Shown piece by piece: positions 17,977-28,213 of a DNA stretch of 64,000 nucleotides (position 1 is the stretch's first letter; each line of letters starts with the position of its first letter). The DNA comes from QVMM01 sp047030855 (GTDB taxonomy: Bacteria; Bacteroidota; Bacteroidia; Bacteroidales; Dysgonomonadaceae): contig JBKYIJ010000008.1 of assembly GCA_047030855.1 (NCBI GenBank), positions 1,302,001 to 1,366,000 of the forward strand. The letters are read 5' to 3'. The translations under genes and the position numbers were made by a program. The notes beneath the pieces are model-generated. The model had not been told where the DNA came from and ran no database searches. It was given only the letters and a program-made list of their open reading frames with translations.

Positions 17977-20900
17977 ATGCTTATGGAAAGATTGAAACTG
18001 ACAATCTTATGTTTGTTTCTAGGAATAGGTATCGCTATGTCACAAACACAGAGTGTTTCTGGGTTGGTTGTTGACGAGGCCGGTGAACCTGTTATAGGAG
18101 CAACTGTTGCTGTCAAAGGAACAACTGTTGGAACCACTACTGACTTAGATGGAAATTTTAGTCTTTCAGTACCTAATGGTACAAAGAATCTGACAGTGTC
18201 ATATTTAGGTTATGAAGAACAAACGGTACCTGTCGCAAAAGTGATGAAAGTTACTTTAAAAAGCACATCTACCAGTTTGGACGAGGTTGTTGTAACCGGG
18301 ATGGTTGCCGTAGATAAACGAATGTTTACGGGAGCAGCCGACAAGTTGGATGCCGATAAGGTTAAACTTGATGGTATTGCGGATATCAGCCGCGGGCTTG
18401 AAGGTCGTTCGGCAGGGGTATCTGTTCAAAACATTTCCGGTACTTTCGGTACTGCACCTAAAATTCGCGTTCGTGGTGCGACTTCTATCTATGGTAGTTC
18501 TAAACCTCTTTGGGTTGTGGACGGTGTTATCATGGAAAATATAACAGACGTTGATGCTGATGCTTTGTCTTCGGGAGATGCGGTTACTTTGATCAGTTCT
18601 GCTATCGCCGGATTGAATGCAGATGATATCGAGAGTTTTGACATCCTGAAAGACGGTTCTGCAACTTCAATCTATGGAGCAAGAGCTATGGCCGGCGTGA
18701 TTGTTGTTACAACAAAGAAAGGTAAAGCCGGCGTCAGCCAGATTAATTATACAGGAGAATTTACAATGCGTCTTAAACCGAGCTATAGTGAGTTTAACAT
18801 CATGAACTCTCAAGAGCAGATGGGCGTTTACAAAGAATTGCAAGAAAAAGGCTGGTTGAACTTTTCGGATACGTTCAGGGCTTCGAATAGCGGTGTATAT
18901 GGAAAGATGTATCAGCTTGCAAACCAGATAAATCCTCTTACAGGACAATTTACGATATTGAATACGCCTGAAGCAAGAAACGCTTATCTGAGACAGGCTG
19001 AGATGAGAAATACGGATTGGTTCGATGAATTATTCGAAAGCAATGTTATGCAACAACATTCCGTAAGTATTTCTTCCGGTACGGAAAAAACTTCTTTTTA
19101 CGGATCATTGAGTGCTATGTTTGATCCGGGATGGTACAAACAAAGTTCGGTTAAGAGATATACGGGAAATCTTAATGCAATACATAAGATTTTGCCTAAT
19201 TTGTCTTTGAATTTGATAACTAACGCTTCTTATCGTAAACAAAAAGCTCCGGGAACGTTGTCTCAGGAAGTAGATCCTGTGTCCGGTTCCGTAAGCCGTA
19301 ATTTTGATATAAACCCGTATAGTTATGCGATCAATACTTCAAGGGCAATGGATCCTGAAGAATATTATACAAGGAATTACAGCAAGTTTAATATTTTCCA
19401 TGAACTTGATAACAATAACATGGAGTTGAACGTTGTCGATTTGAAATTTCAAGGAGAATTGACATGGACTGTTATTCCCGGGTTGGATTTGAAGGCTTTG
19501 GGTGCAATAAAATATTCTACGACTTCACAGGAACACAGAATTAAGGATGACGCTAACCAGGCTTTGGCATACAGAGCAATGGGAGATGCGACAATAAGGG
19601 ATAGAAACCCGTATCTATATCAAGATCCGGATAACCCTTACCAGTTGCCGATTACTGTTTTGCCTGAAGGTGGATTCTTTAGACGTACCGATTACAAAAT
19701 GGAAGGTTACGACTTCAGAGCGTCTTTCAACTGGAGAAAAGATTTTAAAGACAAACATTACGTTAACGCTTTCGGAGGTCTTGAATTAAACTCTTTGGAA
19801 CGTAGTAATACTTTCTTTAACGGGATAGGAATGCAATATGATTTAGGAGAACTTCCGTTCTATATGTATGAGTTTTTCAAAAAAGATCTTGAACAGAATA
19901 CGTCTTACTATGATATAGCTTATTCCCGTTCCAGAATGGCATCGTTTTTCGCGATGTTGAATTATCAATACGACAGACGATATACATTGACCGGGACTTT
20001 CCGATATGAAGGTTCTAATAAGCTTGGGAAAACCAAATCGGCTCGTTGGTTGCCGACATGGAACTTCTCCGGACGCTGGGATGTTTCGGAAGAAAAATTC
20101 TTTGAAAGTTTAAAATCTGTAATGTCGCATCTTTCATTGAGCGCATCTTACAGTTTGACTGCCGATGGTTCGCTTGGAGGTATTTCTAATGCAAAAGTGC
20201 TGATCAGAAGCTATAATCCATATCGTCCTTTTTCTTCTTCTAAAGAAAGCGGATTGTATATAAGCAGTTTAGGAAACGACGATCTTACGTATGAAAAGAA
20301 ACATGAGTTTAACTTAAGTTTAGCGGCAGGTTTCTTAAATAACAGATTGAATTTTGAAGGTGCTTGGTTTAAGCGAAACAATTATGACTTGATCGGGCGA
20401 ATCTATACTCCGGGTATCGGTGGCGAGATTGCCAAGATGGCTAACGTTGCCGAAATGAAATCTGATGGTATTGAAGTAACGATTTCATCCAGAAATATAG
20501 TTCAAAAAGACTTTTCTTGGAACACTGACTTTATATTCTCACACTTCTCGACAGAAGTGACAAAGTTGAACACTCGTGACATTGCTATGAACTATGTGCA
20601 GGGTAATGGATTTACAATGGTCGGTCGTCCTCACAGAGGGTTGTATTCTTTCAGATTTAACGGACTTAATGAAGATGGTTTCCCTACATTTATTAATGAG
20701 GATGGAAATGTGACTGTTGGAGATATCAATTTCCAAGAAACACAGAACTTGGAAAAATTCCTGAAATACGAAGGACCTGCTGAACCTACTTATAATGGTA
20801 GTTTGGGAAATATCTTCCGATATAAGGGATTGTCATTGAATGTGTTTGTGACTTATGCATTCGGTAATAAAGTGAGATTGGATCCTGTGTTCAGTTCTTC

Positions 20901-21300
20901 GTATGATGACTTGGCGGCTACTCCCAAAGAATTCAAAAACAGATGGGTGATGGCCGGTGATGAGAACAGGACATCTGTTCCCGTAATCCCAAGCAACAGA
21001 CAGGTACAAGAAAACGGACAAGGTTTGAGAAGGGCTTACAATGCTTATAACTATTCTACGGAACGTATTGCGGACGGAGGTTTTATCAGAATGAAAGAAA
21101 TTTCGTTGACATATGATTTGCCGAAGAAAATATTGCCTAAAGAGATAAATAAATTGTCGGTGAAATTACAAGCGACTAACTTGTTCCTGATTTATGCCGA
21201 TGATAAATTGAACGGGCAAGATCCTGAATTCTTCCAATCGGGAGGGGTATCGGCACCGGTTCCTAAGCAATTTACTTTTACTGTAAGACTTGGTTTATAA
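17977..21300 (+). CDS. SusC/RagA-family TonB-linked outer-membrane transporter
   Basis: A 1107-residue TonB-dependent transporter. A signal peptide (to about residue 23, IAMSQTQ) is followed by a carboxypeptidase-D-regulatory-like domain (about 27-100, with GEPVIGATVAVKGTTVGTTTDLDGNF), the SusC signature SLDEVVVTG, a plug domain (about 110-240, with SIYGARAMAGVIVVTTKKGK) and a 22-strand barrel ending PKQFTFTVRLGL. It imports ligands captured by its SusD partner encoded 15 bases downstream. ATG at 17983 is an equally good start. There is no N-terminal STN domain, so no direct partnership with an anti-sigma factor is expected. Substrate not known; context favours peptides over glycans because no glycoside hydrolase is near. 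Confidence 0.95.
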   Translation: MLMERLKLTILCLFLGIGIAMSQTQSVSGLVVDEAGEPVIGATVAVKGTTVGTTTDLDGNFSLSVPNGTKNLTVSYLGYEEQTVPVAKVMKVTLKSTSTSLDEVVVTGMVAVDKRMFTGAADKLDADKVKLDGIADISRGLEGRSAGVSVQNISGTFGTAPKIRVRGATSIYGSSKPLWVVDGVIMENITDVDADALSSGDAVTLISSAIAGLNADDIESFDILKDGSATSIYGARAMAGVIVVTTKKGKAGVSQINYTGEFTMRLKPSYSEFNIMNSQEQMGVYKELQEKGWLNFSDTFRASNSGVYGKMYQLANQINPLTGQFTILNTPEARNAYLRQAEMRNTDWFDELFESNVMQQHSVSISSGTEKTSFYGSLSAMFDPGWYKQSSVKRYTGNLNAIHKILPNLSLNLITNASYRKQKAPGTLSQEVDPVSGSVSRNFDINPYSYAINTSRAMDPEEYYTRNYSKFNIFHELDNNNMELNVVDLKFQGELTWTVIPGLDLKALGAIKYSTTSQEHRIKDDANQALAYRAMGDATIRDRNPYLYQDPDNPYQLPITVLPEGGFFRRTDYKMEGYDFRASFNWRKDFKDKHYVNAFGGLELNSLERSNTFFNGIGMQYDLGELPFYMYEFFKKDLEQNTSYYDIAYSRSRMASFFAMLNYQYDRRYTLTGTFRYEGSNKLGKTKSARWLPTWNFSGRWDVSEEKFFESLKSVMSHLSLSASYSLTADGSLGGISNAKVLIRSYNPYRPFSSSKESGLYISSLGNDDLTYEKKHEFNLSLAAGFLNNRLNFEGAWFKRNNYDLIGRIYTPGIGGEIAKMANVAEMKSDGIEVTISSRNIVQKDFSWNTDFIFSHFSTEVTKLNTRDIAMNYVQGNGFTMVGRPHRGLYSFRFNGLNEDGFPTFINEDGNVTVGDINFQETQNLEKFLKYEGPAEPTYNGSLGNIFRYKGLSLNVFVTYAFGNKVRLDPVFSSSYDDLAATPKEFKNRWVMAGDENRTSVPVIPSNRQVQENGQGLRRAYNAYNYSTERIADGGFIRMKEISLTYDLPKKILPKEINKLSVKLQATNLFLIYADDKLNGQDPEFFQSGGVSAPVPKQFTFTVRLGL

Positions 21301-21315
21301 TAATAATTTTGTTGT

Positions 21316-22902
21316 ATGAATATGAAAAATAAATATATTATTCCCGTATTGTTTGCCTTGTTGGTAGGATGCTGGAATACATCATGTGATGACTATCTGA
21401 ATGTAAATCCGGATAACCGTCCGGATATCAATACTGAAGATAAGGTTATTAAATTACTTGTATCGGCTTATCCGAACTGTAATTATCCTTATATTTTTGA
21501 AATGATGTCTGATAACTCGGATGAGTTTGAAGGAAACTGGAGTGAATATAATTATACCCAGCAGCAAGCTTATAAATGGGATGAAATGACTAATAGCGGG
21601 GACAATGACAGCCCTTATCATTTATGGGAATCTTCTTATACAGCTATTTCTTCTGCCAATTTAGCATTAAAGTCCATTGAAGAAATGGGTGGTGCGACTA
21701 CTGCCACATTGAGGGCTGCTAAAGGTGAAGCGTTGATGTGCCGTGCATATAACCATTTTATTCTGGCGAATATTTTTTGTCAGGCATACGGAGCAAACAG
21801 TTCCAGTGATATGGGTATTCCGTATTCGGACTTTGTGGAATCAGAGGTTTCTCCTCATTATGAAAGAGGTACTGTCGAAGAAGTTTATCAAAAAATAAAC
21901 GATGACATTGAAGAAGCTTTGCCTTTGATAGATAATAATATCTATAAAATTCCGCAGTATCACTTTAACAGATCTGCAGCTTACGCATTTGCTGCCCGTT
22001 TCAATTTGTTTTATGGAAAAGATTTTCAAAAGGTAATAGATTATTCGTCTCAAGTATTGACAGAAAATCCGTCCGGAGTTCTTCGCGACTGGGCATATTT
22101 CAGTAGTCTGGATGTGAATGAGATGATTCCGGGAAATGACTTTATCAATAGTTCAGCTTCCTTGATGTTGATTTCTGCGTATTCGGATTACGGGTTGATT
22201 CTGGCCAATTATGGATTAGGAACTAAATACGGTCATGGATTGTATTTGTCAACTACTGAAACGTTCTCATCTAATGGTCCATGGGGCGATGAAAATGCAT
22301 TTTACTTCAAAGCTTTTCAAAATTCATCAGCGATGCCCAGAGTATTCTTACGAAAAGTTAACCGCTATGTCGAGTATACTGATCCTGTGGCGGGAATCGG
22401 ATATGCCTGCTCTGTTCTGCCTGCTTTTACAACGGATGAAACCTTGCTTAACAGGGCTGAGGCTTATGCTTTGACAAAACAGTATGACAGAGCAATTGAA
22501 GATGTCAACACTCTTTTGGGAAATCTATGTAAGACAAATATTAATAAGACTAATTTGGAGCTGGATTCAGTAGTTAAATATTATGCCAGAATGAATTATT
22601 ATACGCCTACTAAGCCAACGCCAAAGAAAGTTATAAATTCCGGTACATATACAATCGTCAATGATGGTGTAATGGAGAATTTGCTTCAATATATATTACA
22701 TGTCAGAAGAATAACTACGATTCATGAAGGAATGAGATGGTTTGACGTAAAACGTTATGGAATGGAAATATACAGACGTAGATTTAGCAAAATGAATGAA
22801 ATTACGGTTACAGACTTTTTGCCTGCAAATGACTTAAGGAGGGCTGTTCAGTTGCCGCAAGAAGTAACGTCTGCAGGATTACCCGCTAATCCAAGACCTT
22901 GA
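21316..22902 (+). CDS. SusD/RagB-family nutrient-binding outer-membrane lipoprotein
   Basis: A 528-residue SusD-type lipoprotein. The signal peptide ends NTSC with the probable lipidated cysteine 24 directly before DDYLNVNP, the usual SusD N-terminus; cysteine 19 is a weaker alternative. Helical TPR-like regions include the LRAAKGEALMCRAYNHFILANIFCQAYG stretch typical of the family, and the C-terminal part has the ETLLNRAEAYA and HEGMRWFDVKRYG motifs. It forms the lid of the SusC transporter encoded just upstream. Confidence 0.95.
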   Translation: MNMKNKYIIPVLFALLVGCWNTSCDDYLNVNPDNRPDINTEDKVIKLLVSAYPNCNYPYIFEMMSDNSDEFEGNWSEYNYTQQQAYKWDEMTNSGDNDSPYHLWESSYTAISSANLALKSIEEMGGATTATLRAAKGEALMCRAYNHFILANIFCQAYGANSSSDMGIPYSDFVESEVSPHYERGTVEEVYQKINDDIEEALPLIDNNIYKIPQYHFNRSAAYAFAARFNLFYGKDFQKVIDYSSQVLTENPSGVLRDWAYFSSLDVNEMIPGNDFINSSASLMLISAYSDYGLILANYGLGTKYGHGLYLSTTETFSSNGPWGDENAFYFKAFQNSSAMPRVFLRKVNRYVEYTDPVAGIGYACSVLPAFTTDETLLNRAEAYALTKQYDRAIEDVNTLLGNLCKTNINKTNLELDSVVKYYARMNYYTPTKPTPKKVINSGTYTIVNDGVMENLLQYILHVRRITTIHEGMRWFDVKRYGMEIYRRRFSKMNEITVTDFLPANDLRRAVQLPQEVTSAGLPANPRP

Positions 22903-22938
22903 GATTAATAGTTTGATTAATAAATTAATAAAACAGAT

Positions 22939-23832
22939 ATGAAAAAAATAACATTATATCTTTTGGGAATCATTATTGCGGGAGTCTTTACTGCTTGTCG
23001 TAATGATGATCCGGATAGCAAAAGTATATTTGATGATACGGTAGAACGTAATAAGTTCGATAATTGGTTGTTGGAGAATTATACTTATCCATATAATATC
23101 GACTTTAAATATCGTCTTGAGGATATCGAGTCCGATTTAGTTCACAATCTGGCACCTGCCGAGATTGATAAATCCGAACAGCTTGCCATAATTGTAAAAC
23201 ATGCCTGGCTCGGCGCTTATGATGAAGTTGCAGGACAAGCTTTTACCAAAACGTATGTCCCCAAAATTATTCACCTTATAGGATCTGCTGCTTACGATAA
23301 TACAGGAACGATGATATTAGGTACGGCAGAAGGAGGAATGAAAATTACTTTCTTTTTGGTCAATAGTTTAGAGTTGGATCCTGAATTCCTGAATTTTTAT
23401 TACTTACATACTATGCACCATGAGTTTGCTCATATTTTGCATCAGACGAAGAACTATAACTATCAGGAGTTTGCTCAGATAACACCCGATAAGTATATAT
23501 CCGGTAGTTGGTATACAATCCCGGAAGATTCTGCTAAGAGAATGGGATTTGTTACAGCTTATTCACAATCTTCGGCGGATGAAGATTTTGTAGAAATTCT
23601 TTCTACTTATGTTACAAATACTCCTGAGTATTGGGATAATTTGTTAAAGACAGCCGGAACGTCAGGTGCTGCAAAAATTAACAGGAAGTTTAATATTGTT
23701 AAGAATTACCTTAAAGATGATTGGAGCATAGATATAGACCAATTACGTTCGGTTGTGCTTCGACGTACGGGAGAGATCAATAAATTGGATTTCGATCAGA
23801 TTGAAAAAGTTGATTCTGAAAATTTGCAATAA
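22939..23832 (+). CDS. Zinc metallohydrolase lipoprotein associated with SusC/D import
   Basis: A 297-residue lipoprotein (signal peptide ending FTAC, cysteine 20). It carries the zinc-binding HExxH motif HEFAH at residues 161-165, preceded by LHTMH and followed by a downstream acidic region (SADEDFVEIL) that could supply a third ligand. This matches the family known as substrate import-associated zinc metallohydrolase lipoproteins, which co-occur with SusC/SusD pairs. It sits third in the operon, 36 bases after SusD. A peptidase activity at the cell surface is inferred from the motif and not shown. Confidence 0.88.
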   Translation: MKKITLYLLGIIIAGVFTACRNDDPDSKSIFDDTVERNKFDNWLLENYTYPYNIDFKYRLEDIESDLVHNLAPAEIDKSEQLAIIVKHAWLGAYDEVAGQAFTKTYVPKIIHLIGSAAYDNTGTMILGTAEGGMKITFFLVNSLELDPEFLNFYYLHTMHHEFAHILHQTKNYNYQEFAQITPDKYISGSWYTIPEDSAKRMGFVTAYSQSSADEDFVEILSTYVTNTPEYWDNLLKTAGTSGAAKINRKFNIVKNYLKDDWSIDIDQLRSVVLRRTGEINKLDFDQIEKVDSENLQ

Positions 23833-23844
23833 AACAAAGACGAT

Positions 23845-25161
23845 ATGAAAAAAGCATTATATATTTTATTTTTGATCCCATTCCTCTTTGCTCAATCGTG
23901 TGTTGATGAGGAAAAAGATCTGTTTGATGAGTCTGCGTCCAATCGTATGAAAGAAAGACTTAATAAGTTTGAAGAAATACTGACGAGTGCACCGAATGGA
24001 TGGATTATGCAATATTATGCAGGAGAAGAATCTAAATTGCTGGGAGGTTTTAACTTCTTATGTAAGTTTGAAAAAGGAGAGGTGACAATGGCCTCCGAGG
24101 TTTTGTATGCTTCGGCAAATGATACGGTTAAACCCGGAACTCAGGTGAAGTCTTCTTATTCATTGGTAGCCAACAGAGGACCGGTTCTTAGTTTCGATTC
24201 TTATAATAAGATTTTCCACTATTTCTCTGAACCATCAGGAGGCAATATAGAAGGATATAAGGGAGATTATGAATTTGTTTTTATGGACGAGACTCCTAAT
24301 CCTGACAGAATAGAACTGAAAGGGAGTAAGTATAAGAACAAAATAGTACTTACCCGTCTTCCTGAAAATGTTGTTTGGCAGGATTATATCGACGGTATTG
24401 TCGAATTGAAGGAAAAACTCGATTTGAATTATGTTTATAATGTTCAAATAGATGGAGCAGCGGCTCCGGATTGGTTCCTTTTTGATGCACAAGAAAGAAG
24501 ATTTGATTTATGTGTAGAAAAAGTTAATACGTCTATTCCTGTTCAGGTTCAAAATTCGGTTTATACTTCTACCGGAGTAAAATTTTACCAACCGATCGAA
24601 TATGGCGGATTGACTTTGGACAGCCTTATCTGGAATGATGATGCTAATTGTTTTACAGGCAGTGATGGAAGCAAGACTATTAAATTGACGCCGACAATAC
24701 CCGAAGGTATTACGTTGTATGATGATTATTTGGGAGATTACTCGTTAAATTATCTTAATCTTGATGATAGACCTCAAAATATTAATGTTTCTTTTGTTCG
24801 CAATGTTAATAATCGATCAATGATATTAAAAGGAGTACCTGTAACTGATTTGGCTCTTACTTATTCACGATTAACAGGCAATGTTTTGTTAAAGCAACAG
24901 GAAATAGTTTATTCTACTGAATATGGCGGATGGTTATACTTGTTTTTCATCGGTTCGGACGGAGGTAGCATCCCTTCTATATCAATTGATGAAGGTGCGT
25001 TTACGGGAACTTTTGAGGCAGACGGAAAAACAATTATAATGGAAAATGATATGTCAGTACCAACTGGACGATGGTTAACTTTAATTTTATTTAAAGACGA
25101 TCAACTATATTTAATGTCTGAAAATGCTTCCTATAGTAATATGGTATTCACAAAGAAATAA
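23845..25161 (+). CDS. DUF4302-family lipoprotein
   Basis: A 438-residue lipoprotein with signal peptide ending FAQSC (cysteine 19) followed by DEEKDLFDESASNRM. The N-terminal FDESASNRMKE motif, the segment LTSAPNGWIMQYYAGEE and the middle region with GGYNF/GGFNFLCKF match DUF4302, a Bacteroidetes family of unknown function that accompanies the metallohydrolase in SusC/D loci. Probably exposed on the outer membrane as a ligand-binding accessory. It starts 12 bases after the metallohydrolase. Confidence 0.82.
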   Translation: MKKALYILFLIPFLFAQSCVDEEKDLFDESASNRMKERLNKFEEILTSAPNGWIMQYYAGEESKLLGGFNFLCKFEKGEVTMASEVLYASANDTVKPGTQVKSSYSLVANRGPVLSFDSYNKIFHYFSEPSGGNIEGYKGDYEFVFMDETPNPDRIELKGSKYKNKIVLTRLPENVVWQDYIDGIVELKEKLDLNYVYNVQIDGAAAPDWFLFDAQERRFDLCVEKVNTSIPVQVQNSVYTSTGVKFYQPIEYGGLTLDSLIWNDDANCFTGSDGSKTIKLTPTIPEGITLYDDYLGDYSLNYLNLDDRPQNINVSFVRNVNNRSMILKGVPVTDLALTYSRLTGNVLLKQQEIVYSTEYGGWLYLFFIGSDGGSIPSISIDEGAFTGTFEADGKTIIMENDMSVPTGRWLTLILFKDDQLYLMSENASYSNMVFTKK

Positions 25162-25174
25162 TATTAAACTATAA

Positions 25175-26302
25175 ATGAATATGAAGAAATTATTTAATAT
25201 TGCCATTTTGTTTACATTCTGTGTTTTTATTACAGGGTGTAGCGACGATGACAAAACTGAAGATATATTCGCTTTCAGACCTGTGGCTACAAAAGGCATA
25301 GAAAATCTTAATGCTGCCGGAGGCGAAGGTTCCATAACTATGCCGCATGCAGGGATAACGGCTACTTCCAATAGAGATTGGTGTACGGTAACAAGCGTTG
25401 TCGGTGAAGTCGTATCCGTGAAAACGAATTTTAATCATGGTATAGAAGGGAGAACAGCCCTGATTGAAATAAAATCTGCTGACGGAAAAGATTCTTATAC
25501 TGTCCCGATTTCCCAAAGAGGATTGGTTTTCTCTTTGTATACTCCAAAATCAGGCAAACTTCAGTCTTTTAGAGGTTCCTCTTTCCGTTTCTCTCTTGGA
25601 AACGGTGGTTCTCAAAGAATTGTTGTGGAAACAGATATGCCTTCTTATGAAGTTAGTCTTGAGAATGCGGATTGGTTGACTTTTGACCAAGAAAAAGATA
25701 CGCTTGATTTTAAAGTGCTTCCCGCAGCGAAGATCAACAGAGCTAAAATTTCTTTCAAAATGGGAGGAATAGAGGTAATGAAACTGGACTTATTACAAGA
25801 TAGCATTCTTTACAAAGACCTTTTGGGTACTTGGGATTTTAATTATACTGATTCTTTGGGAGAATCTAAAAGCTATCCCGTTACTTTGACTCAGAAAGTG
25901 GATGGATTATCTTATAATTTTAATTCTTTAAAATCAGATGGATATAATGTTAATGTAAACCAGACTGTTGTCTTAACTTTTGATGCCGCGTCCGAATCTA
26001 TAAAGTTTAGCGGGCAACCAAGGGTTAGTCAGATTGTTGTGGGTGGTAAAGTTGTTCGTCCTGCTCTCTGTCTGATAGACAAAGATGGAGCGTTATCGTC
26101 TAATGTAAGCCACCAATATGAAGGAAACGTGGATACTTCCTTATATCCGAATATAGGATATAAGTTTTCAGATAATGGTACATGGGGCAGCAATGTAGCA
26201 GATGGAATATCTTTGTTTGGTTATACGACATTTACTCCTTCTCCTGCAGGAGAGTGGGGAGCTTTCGGGATATACAGGAATGTCACGTTGAAAAAGCAAT
26301 AA
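25175..26302 (+). CDS. BACON-like surface lipoprotein
   Basis: A 375-residue lipoprotein, signal peptide ending ITGC (cysteine 22) then SDDDK. An immunoglobulin-like BACON-type domain is suggested at about 35-115 (GGEGSITMPHAG, ATSNRDWCTV, RTALIEIKSADGKDSYTVPISQRG), followed by a second similar domain (about 120-215) and a C-terminal beta-rich part of the kind seen in DUF4843/DUF5627-type proteins. BACON domains bind mucin, glycans or protein surfaces. It is the last gene of the SusC operon, ending just before a strong terminator. The exact family is not certain. Confidence 0.7.
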   Translation: MNMKKLFNIAILFTFCVFITGCSDDDKTEDIFAFRPVATKGIENLNAAGGEGSITMPHAGITATSNRDWCTVTSVVGEVVSVKTNFNHGIEGRTALIEIKSADGKDSYTVPISQRGLVFSLYTPKSGKLQSFRGSSFRFSLGNGGSQRIVVETDMPSYEVSLENADWLTFDQEKDTLDFKVLPAAKINRAKISFKMGGIEVMKLDLLQDSILYKDLLGTWDFNYTDSLGESKSYPVTLTQKVDGLSYNFNSLKSDGYNVNVNQTVVLTFDAASESIKFSGQPRVSQIVVGGKVVRPALCLIDKDGALSSNVSHQYEGNVDTSLYPNIGYKFSDNGTWGSNVADGISLFGYTTFTPSPAGEWGAFGIYRNVTLKKQ

Positions 26303-26324
26303 AAGAGATTAATCTCTATCATAT

Positions 26325-26356
26325 AAAAAAGCAGGCATATTTTTGCCTGCTTTTTT
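26325..26356 (+). terminator. Intrinsic terminator of the SusC operon
   Basis: AAAAAAGCAGGCA and TGCCTGCTTTTTT form a 13-bp stem around a 6-base loop, ending in a T run, 23 bases after the last stop of the operon. Confidence 0.92.
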
Positions 26357-26440
26357 GTTTATTAATATTTAGGCTTAAACAAAAGGAAAGATGAATTTGT
26401 TTTAATGTTATCTGGTTTAATCCTTTAAATTTTATGCCCT

Positions 26441-27153
26441 ATGAGAATTAAACAATTAAAAACCTATTTACTTGATAACAGAGAACATGTTGATTTCATG
26501 AAGGAAATCAAAGACTTTATAGTTTCCAACGAAACCAAGTTTTTGAATATAAATGAAACTTTTAACAGGTTTGCATCTTTAGTCAGAAAAGAGATACGAA
26601 TCGTTAACAACAATACTTCCGAAAGCCTTTTTGCCAAAGAATTAGAACTTTCAGATCAGAGAAGAGACGGCTATTATATGTCGATTCGCCTGATAACAAG
26701 GGCTTATCTTGTACATCCTGACAGTGAATTGAAATTCGCGGCTCAAAGAATAGATAAACTGCTAAACAAATTCGGTGATATAAGACATCTTGCTTATGAT
26801 CAGGAGACTGTTTTGATAACGAAGTTTTGTTCTGAAATTGCTTCTTTGAAGGAAGAAACGGATAAGTTAAATTTAGGCGAATGGATAGATTTTCTTGAAA
26901 AGGAAAACATTGCTTTCCGCTATTATCAGGATGATATAGAACGTGAACAAGCCATTACGGAGACGGTAAGCAGATCAAATCTGTCAGAAACCAGACGGAT
27001 GAAGTATATAATGATCTTGTTTTCAGAATAGAAGCGGTTTCTCTTATTAATTCCAGCGAGAAATATCTTAATTATATCAGGAACATCAATGATATCATTA
27101 GCAAGGCACAAACGTTTATAGACGCAAAAAGAAAAGCAAAAAGATACGGATAA
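26441..27153 (+). pseudogene. DUF6261-family protein with a frameshift
   Basis: The main frame (26441-27031) gives 196 residues, but the true family C-terminus lies in another frame, ending at 27153: QTDEVYNDLVFRIEAV and IRNINDIISKAQTFIDAKRKAKRYG. Adding one base somewhere between 26947 and 27031 restores a 237-residue protein, a usual length for DUF6261, a helical Bacteroidetes family of unknown function. This is a one-base loss, unlike most other indels here, which are gains. The protein looks cytosolic, with no signal peptide. The assignment to DUF6261 is by recognised style. Confidence 0.68.
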
Positions 27154-27192
27154 AAATCTTTTCGATAATCCGACGATATATCCTGAATCTTA

Positions 27193-27992
27193 TTATTGAA
27201 AATTACGCTGCCTCATTGCTTCGAATGTGATGACGGCAGTGGATACGGAAACGTTTAAAGAATCAATCTTTCCTCTCATGGGAATCTTGATTCTTTTTTC
27301 TGCGTGCTGTAACCAGAAGTCTGTTAGTCCGTCGGCTTCTGTTCCCATAATTATTGCTGAAGGAGAACTAAAGTCTGCGTTCTGATAAAATTCAGATGCT
27401 TCCAATTCAGCTGCGTAAGTTGTGATATTGTTTTCCGAAAGCCAGCTTAATGCTTCATTAGAAGAGCATACGGCTGTTTGTACCGTAAATATGCAGCCTA
27501 CGCTTGATCTTATTACATTCGGATTGAAAAGGTCGGCTAAGGGATCGCATACAACAACGGCATCCGCATTGGCTGCATCAGCGGAACGGAGGATCGCACC
27601 TAAGTTTCCCGGCTTTTCGATGGCTTCCCAATACGATCACAAACGGATTATCGCTCAATTTAATATTTTTTTAGATCATTGTCGGGGAGTTTCATTAGTG
27701 TAATTATCCCGTCGGAGTTTTCCCTGTAAGCTATTTTTTGGAATACGGGCAATGTGACTTCATATATTTTATTTTCGTTGATCTTTTCCAATACGTCGGG
27801 ATAATCACTTTTCATATATAATTCAGTGCAGACAAAAACCGAGTCTATTTCATAATTCGTATTTTGTGCTAATGACAATTCCCTCGCTCCTTCGGCGACT
27901 ATTAATCCCTGTTTTTTACGTTCTTTGCTTTTCGTAAATAATTTTATTATGTTTTTGATGCGATCGTTTTGTAAACTGCTGATTATTTCCAT
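27193..27992 (-). pseudogene. TrmH/SpoU-family RNA 2'-O-methyltransferase, two +1 frameshifts
   Basis: The N-terminal substrate-binding part (27992-27673, starting MEIISSLQNDRIK) and the C-terminal SPOUT part (with IIMGTEADGL and SLNVSVSTAVITFEAMRQR) are in different frames. Removing one base from the T7 run at 27666-27672 and one from CCC at 27627-27629 restores 265 residues, including the expected middle with EKPGNLGAILRSADAA. This is the SpoU/TrmH class that 2'-O-methylates ribose in rRNA or tRNA; the target is unknown. Both indels are single extra bases in short runs. Confidence 0.85.
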
Positions 27993-28125
27993 TACATTTT
28001 CATTCTTTTGAGCCCGAACATTATTATGGGTTAGACTGTTTTTATTTCATACGCTAATGTAATAAAATTGGGTTATATCTGTTATAACTCGGTTGTTTTT
28101 ATAGTTAAGCATGTGTTAGTTTGTG

Positions 28126-28159
28126 GAAAAAGCAGTTTTATCAGAAGAACTGCTTTTTC
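28126..28159 (+). terminator. 12-bp hairpin in the TrmH-nspC intergenic region
   Basis: GAAAAAGCAGTT and AACTGCTTTTTC form a perfect 12-bp stem with a 10-base loop, T-rich on its 3' side. No gene on the plus strand obviously ends here, so it may end an unrecognised short transcript or insulate nspC; the remaining 27993-28213 gap shows nothing else but a -7-like TACTTTTG at 28179-28186. Confidence 0.5.
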
Positions 28160-28213
28160 TTATTGTTGCATAATTTTATACTTTTGATACCAGATTAATA
28201 ATTATTCGAAAAG

